Part shown: positions 35,935 through 45,263 of the stretch, piece by piece | Position numbering within the stretch: position 1 is the first letter of the stretch | Layout of the letters: each line of letters starts with the position of its first letter | DNA from: JACDHG01 sp963815295 | GTDB taxonomy: Bacteria; Actinomycetota; Actinomycetes; Propionibacteriales; Nocardioidaceae | Direction: 5' to 3' | DNA: 64,000 nt | Assembly: GCA_963815295.1 (NCBI GenBank) | Contig: CAWFFZ010000008.1 | Span: 1,426,001 to 1,490,000, forward strand | Notes under the pieces: generated by a model | Database searches by the model: none | The model's input: the letters and a program-made list of their open reading frames with translations, nothing else | What the model was told of the DNA's origin: nothing | Translations under genes and position numbers: made by a program

Positions 35935-36595
35935 TCACCTCACGTCAAAGCCGAGCCTCTGCAGGCTGATCTTGCCCGGGACACCGTCGGCATCGGACCC
36001 CTTGAAACCGCATCGGCGTTGCCAGGCGGCGTAGGCGTCCTGCGTGATGGGGCCGAAGATGCCGTCGATAGCCATTTCCTTGGTTGCCTTGGGCACTCGT
36101 CGCTTGAGGGCCCGCTGCACCTGGCGCACGTCGTCGCGCGGATCTGGCAGCACCCGCTTGAGCCGCACTGTGGTCTTCGCTCCGCCGCCCTGCGTTTGCA
36201 CCCCGGTCGTGTCGAAGACACGCACGCCGTTGACGTCCTCAGCCCACCCCTGAAACGCGATATTGAACCTGACGGTCAGCTCGTCGATGTTGACCTTCGC
36301 GACAACGCCCGCTCCGGCGGCGTCGGTGCTCCAACAATTCCCATTCCCGGTCCCGATCGCGATGTGTCCGAAACCTTGGCTCCCACCAGTCCAATACACC
36401 GGCGCGCCACGCGGCACTCAACACCCCCGACTTGACTGGATGCTTGAACTTTGCCCCGATCCACGCCTCCGCAGCCGAGAGGAAGCTCGGGTCGACCCCG
36501 TAGGCAGTGCGGACGTAGCGCAGACAGAACCCGGGCTCGAAGGTGCGGTTCTTACGGGCAAACGTGATGGCCTGGCGCGGGGTTCTCACACTCAT
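35935..36595 (-). pseudogene. NlpC/CHAP-like lysin with C-terminal peptidoglycan-binding domain, one apparent frameshift
   Basis: The N-terminal part (36595 to about 36420, SVRTPRQAITFARKNRTFEPGFCLRYV) and C-terminal part (about 36417 to 35935, PRGAPVYWTGGSQGFGHIAIGTG) sit in adjacent frames and together read as one 219-aa protein. GFCLRYV (possible nucleophile Cys) and GHIAIG (possible catalytic His) suggest a cysteine peptidase/amidase domain; the C-terminal DVRQVQRALKR to ISLQRLGF is a PG_binding_1-type domain. The family is common in actinophages. The junction is near 36417-36421 with one extra base. It overlaps the upstream 44-aa ORF by 4 nt. True mutation or indel error is undecided. 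Confidence 0.75.
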
Positions 36596-36726
36596 TGTGG
36601 CTCCCCGTCTTGCTGTTCGACCTCCTGGTAGCTCCCCGTTACTGGCGACAGTTCGTCGCTATCGCGGTCCGGATCGTCATACAAGTCTGGCTCTAGCTCA
36701 AGATCTTCGCGTGGTTTCCTTGGCAT
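36592..36726 (-). CDS. 44-aa acidic small protein, unrecognised
   Basis: An open frame of 44 codons starting at ATG 36726 and ending in TGA at 36592. It has a near-perfect Shine-Dalgarno (AAGGAGG) 7 nt upstream, stronger than almost any other gene in the window, and its stop overlaps the ATG of the lysin-like gene as ATGA, implying translational coupling. The protein (MPRKPREDLELEPDLYDD...) is acidic, with no hydrophobic segment. Codon use is less GC-rich than its neighbours. Together with the lysin-like gene it may be a small phage-derived cassette. Function unknown. Confidence 0.6.
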   Translation of the reverse strand: MPRKPREDLELEPDLYDDPDRDSDELSPVTGSYQEVEQQDGEPQ

Positions 36727-36875
36727 GATCCCACCCTCCTTGAAGAGCGATTGTGCCACCGAGTGCAGGGCTTGGGGAGTCGTACGACGTCACCGTGATT
36801 GTGTGGAATCGGCAGGCTACTCGGCGTAACATTCTGGGTTGCCTCAAAGGCCCTATGGGGCAGAGAGTGGTCGCC

Positions 36876-37742
36876 ATGGAGAAGCGCAGACTTGGACGTC
36901 TCGAACACCAGAGCTCGGTGCTCATCTACGGCGCCGCTGCCCTCGGCGATGTGTCACAGGATGTGGCGGATCGCTCTGTCCAGGAAGCCCTCGACGGGGG
37001 CATCAACCACTTCGACGTGGCGGCCAGTTACGGAGACGCTGAGCTGCGGCTCGGGCCATGGATGTCGGAGATCCGAGACCGGATCTTTCTGGCGACGAAG
37101 ACCGGTCACCGTGACCGGGAGTCGGCATGGCGAGAGATTCATGCCTCCCTGGACCGGCTGCAGACCGACCGCGTCGACCTCCTCCAGCTGCACGCCATCG
37201 GAGACCTGGGTGAGCTCGACGCGGCGACAGGACCAGACGGCGCGCTCGAGGCGGCGATCCGCGCACTGGAGGAGGGGCTCGTCAGCGCCATCGGCATTAC
37301 AGGCCACGGCCACGATGCGCCCGCGACCCACCTCGAGGCGTTGCGCCGGTACCCCTTCGCGACGGTCCTGACGCCGCTCAACCCGGTGCTCTGGCGCGAC
37401 GAGTCCTACCAGGCCGACTACCGGGCGCTCGTTGAGGAGATCCGCCGCCAGGACGCGGGGCTGATGACGATCAAGACGGTGTCCCGACGCAACTGGCCGG
37501 ACGCTGCCGACCAGTCGTACACGACGTGGTACGAGCCGTACGACAACCAGTCTCGCATCACTGCGGCGGTCTCCTGGGTGCTCTCCCACGAAGAGGTGAC
37601 AGGAATCCCCACTGCCGGCGACGTGCGACTGCTAGGCATGCTGTTGGAGGCTGAGCGCGGCCGCATATCACCCGCCGAGGCCGAACAGCAGCTAGCGAAT
37701 GACGATGACTACTCATCGCCGTTCATCGCGATGCCGTTCTGA
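36876..37742 (+). CDS. aldo/keto reductase family protein
   Basis: A 288-aa NADPH-dependent oxidoreductase-like TIM barrel. The catalytic Asp-Tyr are in INHFDVAASYGDAE, Lys in FLATKTGHRD, and His in LLQLHAIGDLG; the SRITAAVSWVLSH region is near the cofactor site. The ATG at 36876 (MEKRRLGRLEHQSS) is preferred; the frame is open further upstream to 36753, but homologs begin near here and those residues look non-coding. It converges with the SARP/WD40 gene. Its substrate is not clear. Confidence 0.9.
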   Translation: MEKRRLGRLEHQSSVLIYGAAALGDVSQDVADRSVQEALDGGINHFDVAASYGDAELRLGPWMSEIRDRIFLATKTGHRDRESAWREIHASLDRLQTDRVDLLQLHAIGDLGELDAATGPDGALEAAIRALEEGLVSAIGITGHGHDAPATHLEALRRYPFATVLTPLNPVLWRDESYQADYRALVEEIRRQDAGLMTIKTVSRRNWPDAADQSYTTWYEPYDNQSRITAAVSWVLSHEEVTGIPTAGDVRLLGMLLEAERGRISPAEAEQQLANDDDYSSPFIAMPF

Positions 37743-37786
37743 CCCGACGGGCCGATTGGCAACGGCGACAGGGCCGTCGCAAGGGT

Positions 37787-40700
37787 CTAGCCTGCCGATG
37801 GCCACTGCGGGCAGGTCACCTGGTAAGGCCGGCTGGGGAAGAACTGACTCCACTCGTCCCGTGTCAGGTTGCGTCCGGCGATCCTGCACGCGCGTTCCAG
37901 CCACGTGCTCATGCGGGTGTCCACCGTGAAGATCCGTCCGTCGGCCGATGCCACCAGGAGGCCCTTGCTGTCGGGCAGGTAGGCGATGGTCATGCCGGGT
38001 CCGAGGCTGGCAGTCGACCACACGCCCGTGGCAGGAAGGTTCGGGAGCGGGATGCTCGCCTGGTAGGCACCGGTCCGGCCGTCCCAGATCCTGATCCGGT
38101 CCGGTTGCACCGACGCGAACTGGCTGCCGTCGGGTGCGTAGACGACGTCGAACCCTTCCCTCAGCGACGGGTCCTCAGCCCACGCCAACGTTTCGGCGTC
38201 GATGAGCCGCACGTATCCGGAAGAGTCGACGGCTGCAAGGACCGACCCGTTCGGCGAGATCGCAGCCAGCCTGTCCTGCGTCGTCAGTAGCTCCCGCGTG
38301 GACTGCAGGATCTCCCCGTTCGCGGGGTCGACCCAGGCGATCGACCCGAACTCCTTGAGCACCAGGAGCGTCTCGCCGTGGGGATCAGGCAGCAGGGAAA
38401 CGGCGTCGCGGGCAAAGGCGACAGGTTCGCGGACCGGCTGCAGCGTCGCCCGAGCCAGCGATTCCAGGTGTCCAGCTCGGTCATCGACGTAGACCGTTTT
38501 GCCATCGGCGCCGAACGCCGCCAGCACTCGCACCCCTGGCCGGTAGCTGCGCTGCTCGACCAGGCGGCCAGTCTCCGCGTCCCTCAGCGACAGCACGCCT
38601 GGTCCTATGGTCAGGCGCCAGCGGGAGTTCGGTGACCAGACATGGTTCGACAGCTGTTTGCGCATGGAGACCGGCCTAGTTTCCTGACCGGTCCGGTAGT
38701 CGACGAACCACACGCGGTCGTCCTGGATACGCGCGACGCTTTGGCCGTCGGGCCCTGCAAGCGACACGCCGATCTTCCCCTCGCCGGTGCTGCCGACTTC
38801 ACCGACGGACAGGAAATCGCCGTGACCGGTCACGTCCCAGGCCATCAGCTCGAACGCTGAGGGCTCGGACGTCGCGACGCCGGGCTCCGAGCGGCTGTCA
38901 GGCCCTGAGCTGGTGTATACGGTGCGGTCATCCCGGCTGAATCCGGCGCCCCAGATCTGGTCCTTGTGGGCCGCGAACCTGCCTAGCTGCACACCCGAGT
39001 CGGCGTCCCAGACGATCGTCGTCCTGTCCACCGACGTCGACAGCAGCATCGCACCGTCGTGGGAGTACTCGATGTCCGTGACTTCGGCTGTGTGTCCTCG
39101 AAGCGCCTTACCTTTCGTCTCGAGGGCCTTGGTGTCAAAGCGGAGGATCCGGTTGCCGGTCGCGACTGCCAGGCTGGACCCGTCCGGGCTGACGTCCACA
39201 GCGCCTTTCAGGGGTTGTTTGATGAGGCCGGACCCGGTCCACTGGAGCAGGCGGCCGGAGTCAACATCGAAAACGCGGACCGAGCGGGGACCGATCGTCG
39301 CGGTGTAGACGAGCCGGCCGTCGGGACTCAACGCGGCCTGGGGCAGGTCAGGCAAGTTCACCTTGAACACCGGCTTGGACGGGTCAGCCACGTCCCACAC
39401 CAGCACGGCCGCGAGAAGTGGTCCGTCTGGACCGAGGTACCTGTTGATGCCCGCCACCAGCCGGTTGCCGTCATGGCTGAAAGCCAGCGAGTACTCGACG
39501 TTGGCGCCGCTCGGCCACCCGCCGGGCTGCCGGGCAGACAGCTCGCCACTGGGGACGTCGTACAGGTGCACCGGATGCGCGACGATGCGGGGGGTCGGTC
39601 CGCCCGTCCATTGGTTGACGGCGGCCGCCATCAGCTTGCCGTCCGGGGAGAATGTGATGGCGCTGGTGGGCGTATCATCGCCGAACTCGATCGGGGCCAG
39701 CGTGGTTGCGTCGAAGAGCTGCAAGCCCGCGTCGGGATTGCCCAGCGCCACCAGCGCGCCGTCGCCGCTCACCGCGAGCGAGACTGACGCGCCGTCGGTC
39801 TCCTGGATCCGTTGCAGTGATCCCAGCCTGGTCAGCGTGGTGGCCAGGTTCTCCCATTCCTGCGGGGAATCGTCCACCTGCAGGGCTGCCAGCTCGAGCA
39901 GGAGGGAAACCGCCGCGATGTCCTGATTGAGCGCCTGCGCTCCAGCCCCCCGGGCCTCGGCTAGCCGGGCAGCGGCTTCGGAGCTGGCCTGGTTTTGTTG
40001 GGCCTGGTCCGCGGATCGGAGCGCCAGGACACCGGCGACCAGGGCCAGCACGAGGAGTACGCCGACTCCGGCCAGCGCACTCCGTAGACGGCGGTTTACC
40101 TTGCGTTCGCGGGCGGCCCTGGTCTGAGCGGCGTGCAGCTCGGCCATGGACAGTGCGACCGAGGCGTCGAGGAAGGCGGTCTCGGCGTCGTTCAGATCGG
40201 GCGTGGTGCGCTCCCGCCATTCCAGCGTCCGGCTCAGCCGGGTGCCTCGGTAGAGCTCGCTGTCCGGACGCCCCATGGCTTCCCAGGCGTCGGCGGCTCC
40301 GGCCAGGTGGCGGAACAGCCGCTGGCCGTCGATGTCGTCGTCGAGCCAGCCGCGCAGTCGCGGCCACACCCGCACGAGTGCCTCGTGGGCGATCTGGAGG
40401 GTGTCGCCGTCGATGCTGACCAGCCGGGCTTCGACCAGCAGCTCGACAAGTCGTTGGTGGCCGGCGTCGGCGGCGACCTTAGCCCTGGGGACGCGGGCCC
40501 GGACTGGGTCGCCGTCCTCGGTGGGCATGACCAGCCGGAGCAGCAAGCTGCGGAGCTGGGTGCGTTCGGCAGGGTCCATGGCGTCGTACAAGGACTCGGC
40601 GGACTGAGAGACGGCCTGCCGGATCCCACCGGTAGCCCGGTACCCGGCAACGGTCAGCGTCGGTCCTTCACGGCGTTCCCAGGTCTCGCGCAGCACGTGG

Positions 40701-42139
40701 GAGAGCAGTGGCAGCGCCGCGGGCTCGCCCTCTACATCGCGAACCAGCAGGTCGACGAGGCCTGGTTCGAGCCGCAGCCCGGCGCGGCGGGCCGGACCCT
40801 CGATCGCGCTCCGCAGCCCAGGCTCGCCCATCGGGCCGAGCAGATACATGCCGTCCTCCAGGACCCGGGCGATCTCCGGGTATGGCGCGAGATCGCCGAG
40901 GTGGTCGGCTCGGAGAGCCAGCACGAGCGGGCCGCCGGCGCCCACGTGCAGCGCGAGTGCCGCGAAGTAGCGCGCCCGTTCGGCCGCGTCGGCGCAGAGT
41001 GTGACGGCCTCCTCGGCCTGGTCCACCACCAGGGTCTGGCGCCCACGCGGCTTCAACTCGACTAGCGAGTCCATGGGGTGCTCACCGGGTGAGGTGACGA
41101 GCACAGGGGTCCCGCTGCGGGAAAGCGAGGCCACGACGCCGGCTCGGACGAGGGAGGACTTGCCCACTCCGGACGGACCGATCACCGCGAGCACGCTCGT
41201 GTCACGCAGCCGGCGTACGCAGGCGGCAACGTCGTCCTCGCGGCCGAAGAACGTGTCTGCGTCAGCGGCGTCGAAGGGCAGCAGGCCGCGGTAGGGACAG
41301 GTGGCACTGACCTCCGCTGAGGTCACCGGCAAGAGTGACGGGTCCTGCCGCAGCAACATGGCTTCGAGCTCGACCAGATCGCGTCCCGGATCGAGTCCGA
41401 GCTCGTCGACGAGCATCTCGCGGGCGCGTTTGATCGCGCCGAGAGCCTCCGCCTGCCGCCCCGCCTGGTGCAACGCGGTCGCGAGCAGGGCCCAACGGCG
41501 TTCGCGGAAGGGCGCTTTGGCGACCAGCGTCCGGGCCTGCTCCAGCACTGCCTCGACGTGGCCGGCCCGGATCTCGGCTTGTATGCGCAGCTCTTCGGCG
41601 TCCATCCGCATGCCCTCGAGACGCCCGGCCTCCACTTCGCCCGGCTCCCACTCCTCGAGATCGGTCAGCGCCCGCCCACGCCACAGGTCCAGGGCGTCCT
41701 TCACCAGGTACGACGCCCGCGCCGGGTCGCCGCCTGACAGGGCCTCCCGCGCTCGCTCGACGAGCCGCTCGAAAAGCCGGTGGTCCAACTCGTCATCGTT
41801 CAACGTCAGGCGGTAGCCGGACGACCCCGACTCGATGGCAGCCACACCGAGCCGCTTCCGCAGCCGAACGACACTGCCCTGCACCACCTTGGTCCAGGTC
41901 GCGGGCGGGGTGTCGCCCCACAGCGCGTCCGCCAAGGTCTCGGTGCTGACCGGGTCGCCGGCGCGCACCACCAGCGCCGAGAGAACGACCCGGTCTCTCG
42001 GGCTGAGTCCGTTCTCCTGGCCATCGACCTGGAGCGGACCGAGCACGGCGATACCCACGGTGTCGACTGTCGCCCTCTTCTTGGGCGGCGTCAACGCGGC
42101 CGTTACCGAGTTGACACCGGTCCGGCGACGGGCTGACAC
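37787..42139 (-). CDS. SARP/BTAD-nSTAND-WD40 signalling protein with one transmembrane helix
   Basis: A 1450-aa multidomain protein. An OmpR-like DNA-binding domain lies at about residues 28-100 (LQVDGQENGLSPRDRVVLSAL), a BTAD helical domain at about 115-260, then a CPYRGLLPF and FFGRE linker into an nSTAND NTPase with Walker A GPSGVGKSS (321-329) and Walker B TLVVDQAEEA (369-378). A hydrophobic segment (about 688-707) precedes a long WD40-like beta-propeller (about 770-1440). Such proteins are STAND-type switches. A DNA-binding domain and a TM helix in one chain is odd: the propeller may be extracytoplasmic. A later GTG start (42058) is possible. Confidence 0.9.
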   Translation of the reverse strand: MSARRRTGVNSVTAALTPPKKRATVDTVGIAVLGPLQVDGQENGLSPRDRVVLSALVVRAGDPVSTETLADALWGDTPPATWTKVVQGSVVRLRKRLGVAAIESGSSGYRLTLNDDELDHRLFERLVERAREALSGGDPARASYLVKDALDLWRGRALTDLEEWEPGEVEAGRLEGMRMDAEELRIQAEIRAGHVEAVLEQARTLVAKAPFRERRWALLATALHQAGRQAEALGAIKRAREMLVDELGLDPGRDLVELEAMLLRQDPSLLPVTSAEVSATCPYRGLLPFDAADADTFFGREDDVAACVRRLRDTSVLAVIGPSGVGKSSLVRAGVVASLSRSGTPVLVTSPGEHPMDSLVELKPRGRQTLVVDQAEEAVTLCADAAERARYFAALALHVGAGGPLVLALRADHLGDLAPYPEIARVLEDGMYLLGPMGEPGLRSAIEGPARRAGLRLEPGLVDLLVRDVEGEPAALPLLSHVLRETWERREGPTLTVAGYRATGGIRQAVSQSAESLYDAMDPAERTQLRSLLLRLVMPTEDGDPVRARVPRAKVAADAGHQRLVELLVEARLVSIDGDTLQIAHEALVRVWPRLRGWLDDDIDGQRLFRHLAGAADAWEAMGRPDSELYRGTRLSRTLEWRERTTPDLNDAETAFLDASVALSMAELHAAQTRAARERKVNRRLRSALAGVGVLLVLALVAGVLALRSADQAQQNQASSEAAARLAEARGAGAQALNQDIAAVSLLLELAALQVDDSPQEWENLATTLTRLGSLQRIQETDGASVSLAVSGDGALVALGNPDAGLQLFDATTLAPIEFGDDTPTSAITFSPDGKLMAAAVNQWTGGPTPRIVAHPVHLYDVPSGELSARQPGGWPSGANVEYSLAFSHDGNRLVAGINRYLGPDGPLLAAVLVWDVADPSKPVFKVNLPDLPQAALSPDGRLVYTATIGPRSVRVFDVDSGRLLQWTGSGLIKQPLKGAVDVSPDGSSLAVATGNRILRFDTKALETKGKALRGHTAEVTDIEYSHDGAMLLSTSVDRTTIVWDADSGVQLGRFAAHKDQIWGAGFSRDDRTVYTSSGPDSRSEPGVATSEPSAFELMAWDVTGHGDFLSVGEVGSTGEGKIGVSLAGPDGQSVARIQDDRVWFVDYRTGQETRPVSMRKQLSNHVWSPNSRWRLTIGPGVLSLRDAETGRLVEQRSYRPGVRVLAAFGADGKTVYVDDRAGHLESLARATLQPVREPVAFARDAVSLLPDPHGETLLVLKEFGSIAWVDPANGEILQSTRELLTTQDRLAAISPNGSVLAAVDSSGYVRLIDAETLAWAEDPSLREGFDVVYAPDGSQFASVQPDRIRIWDGRTGAYQASIPLPNLPATGVWSTASLGPGMTIAYLPDSKGLLVASADGRIFTVDTRMSTWLERACRIAGRNLTRDEWSQFFPSRPYQVTCPQWPSAG

Positions 42140-42193
42140 CGCCTCAACCGAGAACGGAGTGTCTGCACTCCCGACTCTCCTGAGGAGCCCATC

Positions 42194-42946
42194 ATGACCA
42201 GACGCTTGAACCGAGGCATCTTGCCGCTCCTGGCGGCCGCGTCGCTGCTGCTCACCGCCTGCAGCGATGACACGTCAGACACGACTCAGGCGGAGTCGTC
42301 CACCACGCCCTCGTCCGACGCGACGGACGGCGCCACGGACGCACAGCCGCCCTGGACGCTCCTCTCCGACGAGCCCGACCACACTCAGCTCGCCGCCGGA
42401 GCTTACGGGCTCACCGCCAACGGCGTGTCCACCCACGTCGCGGTGATCCAGGCTCCCGAGGGCTACCAGAGCTTCGGCGGCTGGACGTTCCTCACCGGGG
42501 AGCCGTTCCATGCGATGGGCTTCCACACAGCAGAACTGGTCCCCCCCGACCCATGCGGCTCCAAGGGGGGCGACAAGTTCAAAGCGGCCGTGGACCCTGG
42601 ACCTTCGGTGAAGGATCTGGCCAAGGCCCTGGTCGCCCAGAAGGGGGCCACGACCTCTGAGCCCGTCCCGGTCACGGTGGACGGTCATCGGGGCCTGTAC
42701 CTGACCTACCAGGTCGCGAAGGGCATCGACGTACTGCGGTGCGAGGAGCGCGCCTTCGACGGCTTCAGCACCGGTCCCGACGGCGTGTGGTACCTCGAGG
42801 CGGCGCGTGAACGCGCCGCCATCTGGATCCTCGACGTCGACGGCGAGCGCCTCGTCCTGGCCTGGGTCGCCGAGCCCGGTGTCAGCTGGGCGCAGATGCG
42901 GGAGATGACGCGCATGGTCGAGTCGGCCCGCTTCGTCGAGCCGTAG
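42194..42946 (+). CDS. putative lipoprotein of unknown function
   Basis: A 250-aa secreted protein. The signal peptide ends in a lipobox (LLLTAC, Cys at about residue 23), followed by a Ser/Thr/Asp-rich linker to about residue 50 and a globular domain with conserved-looking Cys pairs. I do not recognise the domain. It diverges from the SARP/WD40 gene and lies 7 nt before the CapA-like gene, so it may be sensed by or act with these. Confidence 0.75.
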   Translation: MTRRLNRGILPLLAAASLLLTACSDDTSDTTQAESSTTPSSDATDGATDAQPPWTLLSDEPDHTQLAAGAYGLTANGVSTHVAVIQAPEGYQSFGGWTFLTGEPFHAMGFHTAELVPPDPCGSKGGDKFKAAVDPGPSVKDLAKALVAQKGATTSEPVPVTVDGHRGLYLTYQVAKGIDVLRCEERAFDGFSTGPDGVWYLEAARERAAIWILDVDGERLVLAWVAEPGVSWAQMREMTRMVESARFVEP

Positions 42947-42953
42947 GTCGGCC

Positions 42954-44081
42954 ATGTTGCACGCTCTGCCGCGCCTTGCCCAGTTGGTTCTGGTTGCCGG
43001 GCTGGGCACCGTAGTCCTGGCCACGGCGGCCATCGCCTGCAGCAGAACTGACGGCCAGCTGACGGTCGTGCCGCCGCCATCCTCGATCCGCGTGGCGGAC
43101 AGAGCGGACGACCACTCATCTCCGCCACTAGGCCCGCGGGGCACAGTCAGCCTGGCCTTCGCCGGTGACGTCCACTTCCAGCTCAATCTCGCGGCACTGC
43201 TCGACCACCCGCGCGGCGCGCTCGGGCCGATCACACAGACACTGATGGCGGCGGACCTGACGATGGTCAACCTGGAGTCGTCCATCACTGACCGTGGTAC
43301 CCCGGAGGCCAAGGAGCTCGAGGTCGCCAGCGAGCGCTACTACTACCGCACCTCTCCCGCCGCACTCGAACTCCTTGCCGCAGCGGGTATCGACGTGGTC
43401 ACGATGGCGAACAACCACGGCGCCGACTACGGGCCGATCGGCCTCAAGGACACCCTCGCTGCGATCCGCACCAGCCCGATCCCGGTTATCGGAATCGGCG
43501 GTAACCGCCTCTCGGCCTTCGCGCCGTACCGGGTATCGATCCGAGGGACCGATATTGCGTTCCTCGCCGCTGACGGTTCCATGCGCGAGGGCTCGAGCAG
43601 CGTCTGGGCCGCCGGGTCGACCACGCCCGGCATCGCCGCCGCCCACGCCGACAAGCCTCGTGCCCTCCTCGCCGCCGTCCGAGCGGCTAGCAGCAGCAAC
43701 GACGTCGTGGTCGTCTACATGCACTGGGGAGCCGAGCTCCGGGGCTGCCCGACTGCCCAGCAGCAAACCACCGCCAAAGCCCTCGCCGAGGCGGGCGCCG
43801 ACGTCATCGTCGGCAGCCACGCCCACGTGCTGCTCGGCTCCGGGTGGCTTGGCGACACGTACGTCGACTACGGCCTCGGCAACTTCCTCTGGTATCACAA
43901 CCACGAACCCGAGACCGGCGTCCTCCGGGTCACCATCCGCGACGGACAGGTGGTCGGCGACTCGTGGATCCCGGCACGAATCCAGACCTCCGGGCGACCG
44001 CTCCCGTTGCGGGGCGCGGACCAAGCCGACGCGATCGCCGACTGGCGTCGACTGCACCGCTGCACTGGCCTCCAACCATAG
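42954..44081 (+). CDS. CapA family (PGA_cap) putative phosphoesterase
   Basis: A 375-aa protein with an N-terminal hydrophobic segment (about residues 8-28) that could be a signal or anchor. It contains the CapA fold motifs in order: VSLAFAGDVHF, MVNLESSIT, VVTMANNHGADYG, VVYMHWGAELR, IVGSHAHVLLG and VDYGLGNFLW, matching the calcineurin-like metal-binding pattern. CapA proteins take part in poly-gamma-glutamate capsule production or cell-surface polymer metabolism; no pgsB/C genes are adjacent. It follows the lipoprotein gene by 7 nt. Confidence 0.9.
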   Translation: MLHALPRLAQLVLVAGLGTVVLATAAIACSRTDGQLTVVPPPSSIRVADRADDHSSPPLGPRGTVSLAFAGDVHFQLNLAALLDHPRGALGPITQTLMAADLTMVNLESSITDRGTPEAKELEVASERYYYRTSPAALELLAAAGIDVVTMANNHGADYGPIGLKDTLAAIRTSPIPVIGIGGNRLSAFAPYRVSIRGTDIAFLAADGSMREGSSSVWAAGSTTPGIAAAHADKPRALLAAVRAASSSNDVVVVYMHWGAELRGCPTAQQQTTAKALAEAGADVIVGSHAHVLLGSGWLGDTYVDYGLGNFLWYHNHEPETGVLRVTIRDGQVVGDSWIPARIQTSGRPLPLRGADQADAIADWRRLHRCTGLQP

Positions 44082-44090
44082 ATGTACGCG

Positions 44091-44163
44091 AGGCAGATGC
44101 ACGGTGCCCAAGGCACAACTGCCTTGTTGACAGGGAGGCTGCCTTGTGAACAAGGCAAACGCG
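44091..44163. repeat. palindromic element, family C, copy 2
   Basis: Contains a perfect palindrome TGCCTTGTGAACAAGGCA (44140-44157) and a degenerate one (TGCCTTGTTGACAGGGA) at 44120. It aligns over about 72 nt with 25088-25159. It lies between the convergent CapA and moaA genes. Confidence 0.75.
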
Positions 44164-44182
44164 GAGCCGGGACGGCGTTGAG

Positions 44183-45196
44183 TTAGCCGCCGATGGAGCT
44201 CATGGGGCGCACCGGCTGGAGGAACGACTCGTCGTCGATGCCGTGACCGGGACGCTTCGACCACATCGCCGTCCGCCACCGTTGCGCGATCTCCTCGTCG
44301 GAGGCTCCTGCGCGCAGCGCGGTGCGGAGGTCCGACTCCTCCCGGGCGAACAGACAGTTGCGTACCTGGCCATCGGCAGTGAGTCGTACCCGGTCGCAGT
44401 CGCCACAGAACGGCCGCGTCACCGACGCGATCACGCCCACCGTCGCGGGGCCGCCGTCGACGACGAACAGCTCGGCCGGGGCGCTCCCCCGTTCGTCGGG
44501 GTGCGCAGTCAGCTCAAACTCCGACTCCAACGACGCGAGGATCTCCTCGGCCGTCACCATCAGCTCACGGCTCCAACCGTGCTGGGCGTCGAGGGGCATC
44601 TGCTCGATGAACCTCAGATCGTAGCCATGCTCGATGCACCATCGCAGCAGCTCGGGCGCCTGATCGTCGTTGTGACCCCGCAGCAGTACGGCGTTGACCT
44701 TGACGGGGGTCAGCCCAGCCTCGGCGGCGGCAGCGAGGCCCTTAACGACGTCGTCGAACCGGTCGCGTCGCGTGATGGCGTGGAACGTCTCACGACGTAC
44801 GGTGTCGAGGCTGACGTTGACCCGGTCGAGACCCGCGGCGGCGAGGGCGCCTGCCACCTTGTCGAGACCCAGGCCGTTCGTGGTCACGGCCATCAGCGGT
44901 CGGGGGTCGAGTTTGGCTGTGCGCGCGACGATGTCGGTGAACCCGCGGCGGATCAACGGCTCGCCGCCCGTGAACCGCACCTCGTTGACTCCGAGGTGCA
45001 TCACCGCGATCTCGATCAGCCGGACGACCTCGTCGTCGGTCAGGACCTCGGGAGTGGGGAGCCAGTCGAGCCCCTCGGCGGGCATGCAGTACGAACACCG
45101 CAGGTTGCAGCGGTCGGTCAGCGAGACGCGCAGGTCTGTCGCGACTCGGCCATAGCGGTCGAGCAGCGGTCCTTGGTTGTGCTGCTGGCTGTCCAC
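44183..45196 (-). CDS. moaA: GTP 3',8-cyclase (molybdenum cofactor biosynthesis protein A)
   Basis: A 337-aa radical SAM enzyme. The N-terminal 4Fe-4S cluster motif is CNLRCSYC (Cys30, 34, 37) and the C-terminal cluster motif is CGDCDRV...NCLF (C-x2-C-x13-C). The protein ends in Gly-Gly, the conserved C-terminus needed for activity in the family. It converts GTP to 3',8-cyclo-GTP in molybdopterin synthesis. The start is GTG 45196 (VDSQQHNQGPLLDRYGR); the longer frame upstream is antisense to SURF1 and rejected. No other mo genes are adjacent. Confidence 0.95.
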   Translation of the reverse strand: MDSQQHNQGPLLDRYGRVATDLRVSLTDRCNLRCSYCMPAEGLDWLPTPEVLTDDEVVRLIEIAVMHLGVNEVRFTGGEPLIRRGFTDIVARTAKLDPRPLMAVTTNGLGLDKVAGALAAAGLDRVNVSLDTVRRETFHAITRRDRFDDVVKGLAAAAEAGLTPVKVNAVLLRGHNDDQAPELLRWCIEHGYDLRFIEQMPLDAQHGWSRELMVTAEEILASLESEFELTAHPDERGSAPAELFVVDGGPATVGVIASVTRPFCGDCDRVRLTADGQVRNCLFAREESDLRTALRAGASDEEIAQRWRTAMWSKRPGHGIDDESFLQPVRPMSSIGG

Positions 45197-45263
45197 GGGA
45201 CCCAGCCTACGGGGTGGCCGAGGCACCGTGTCACGGCCGCCGCGCACTACGCTCGACCCTGCT

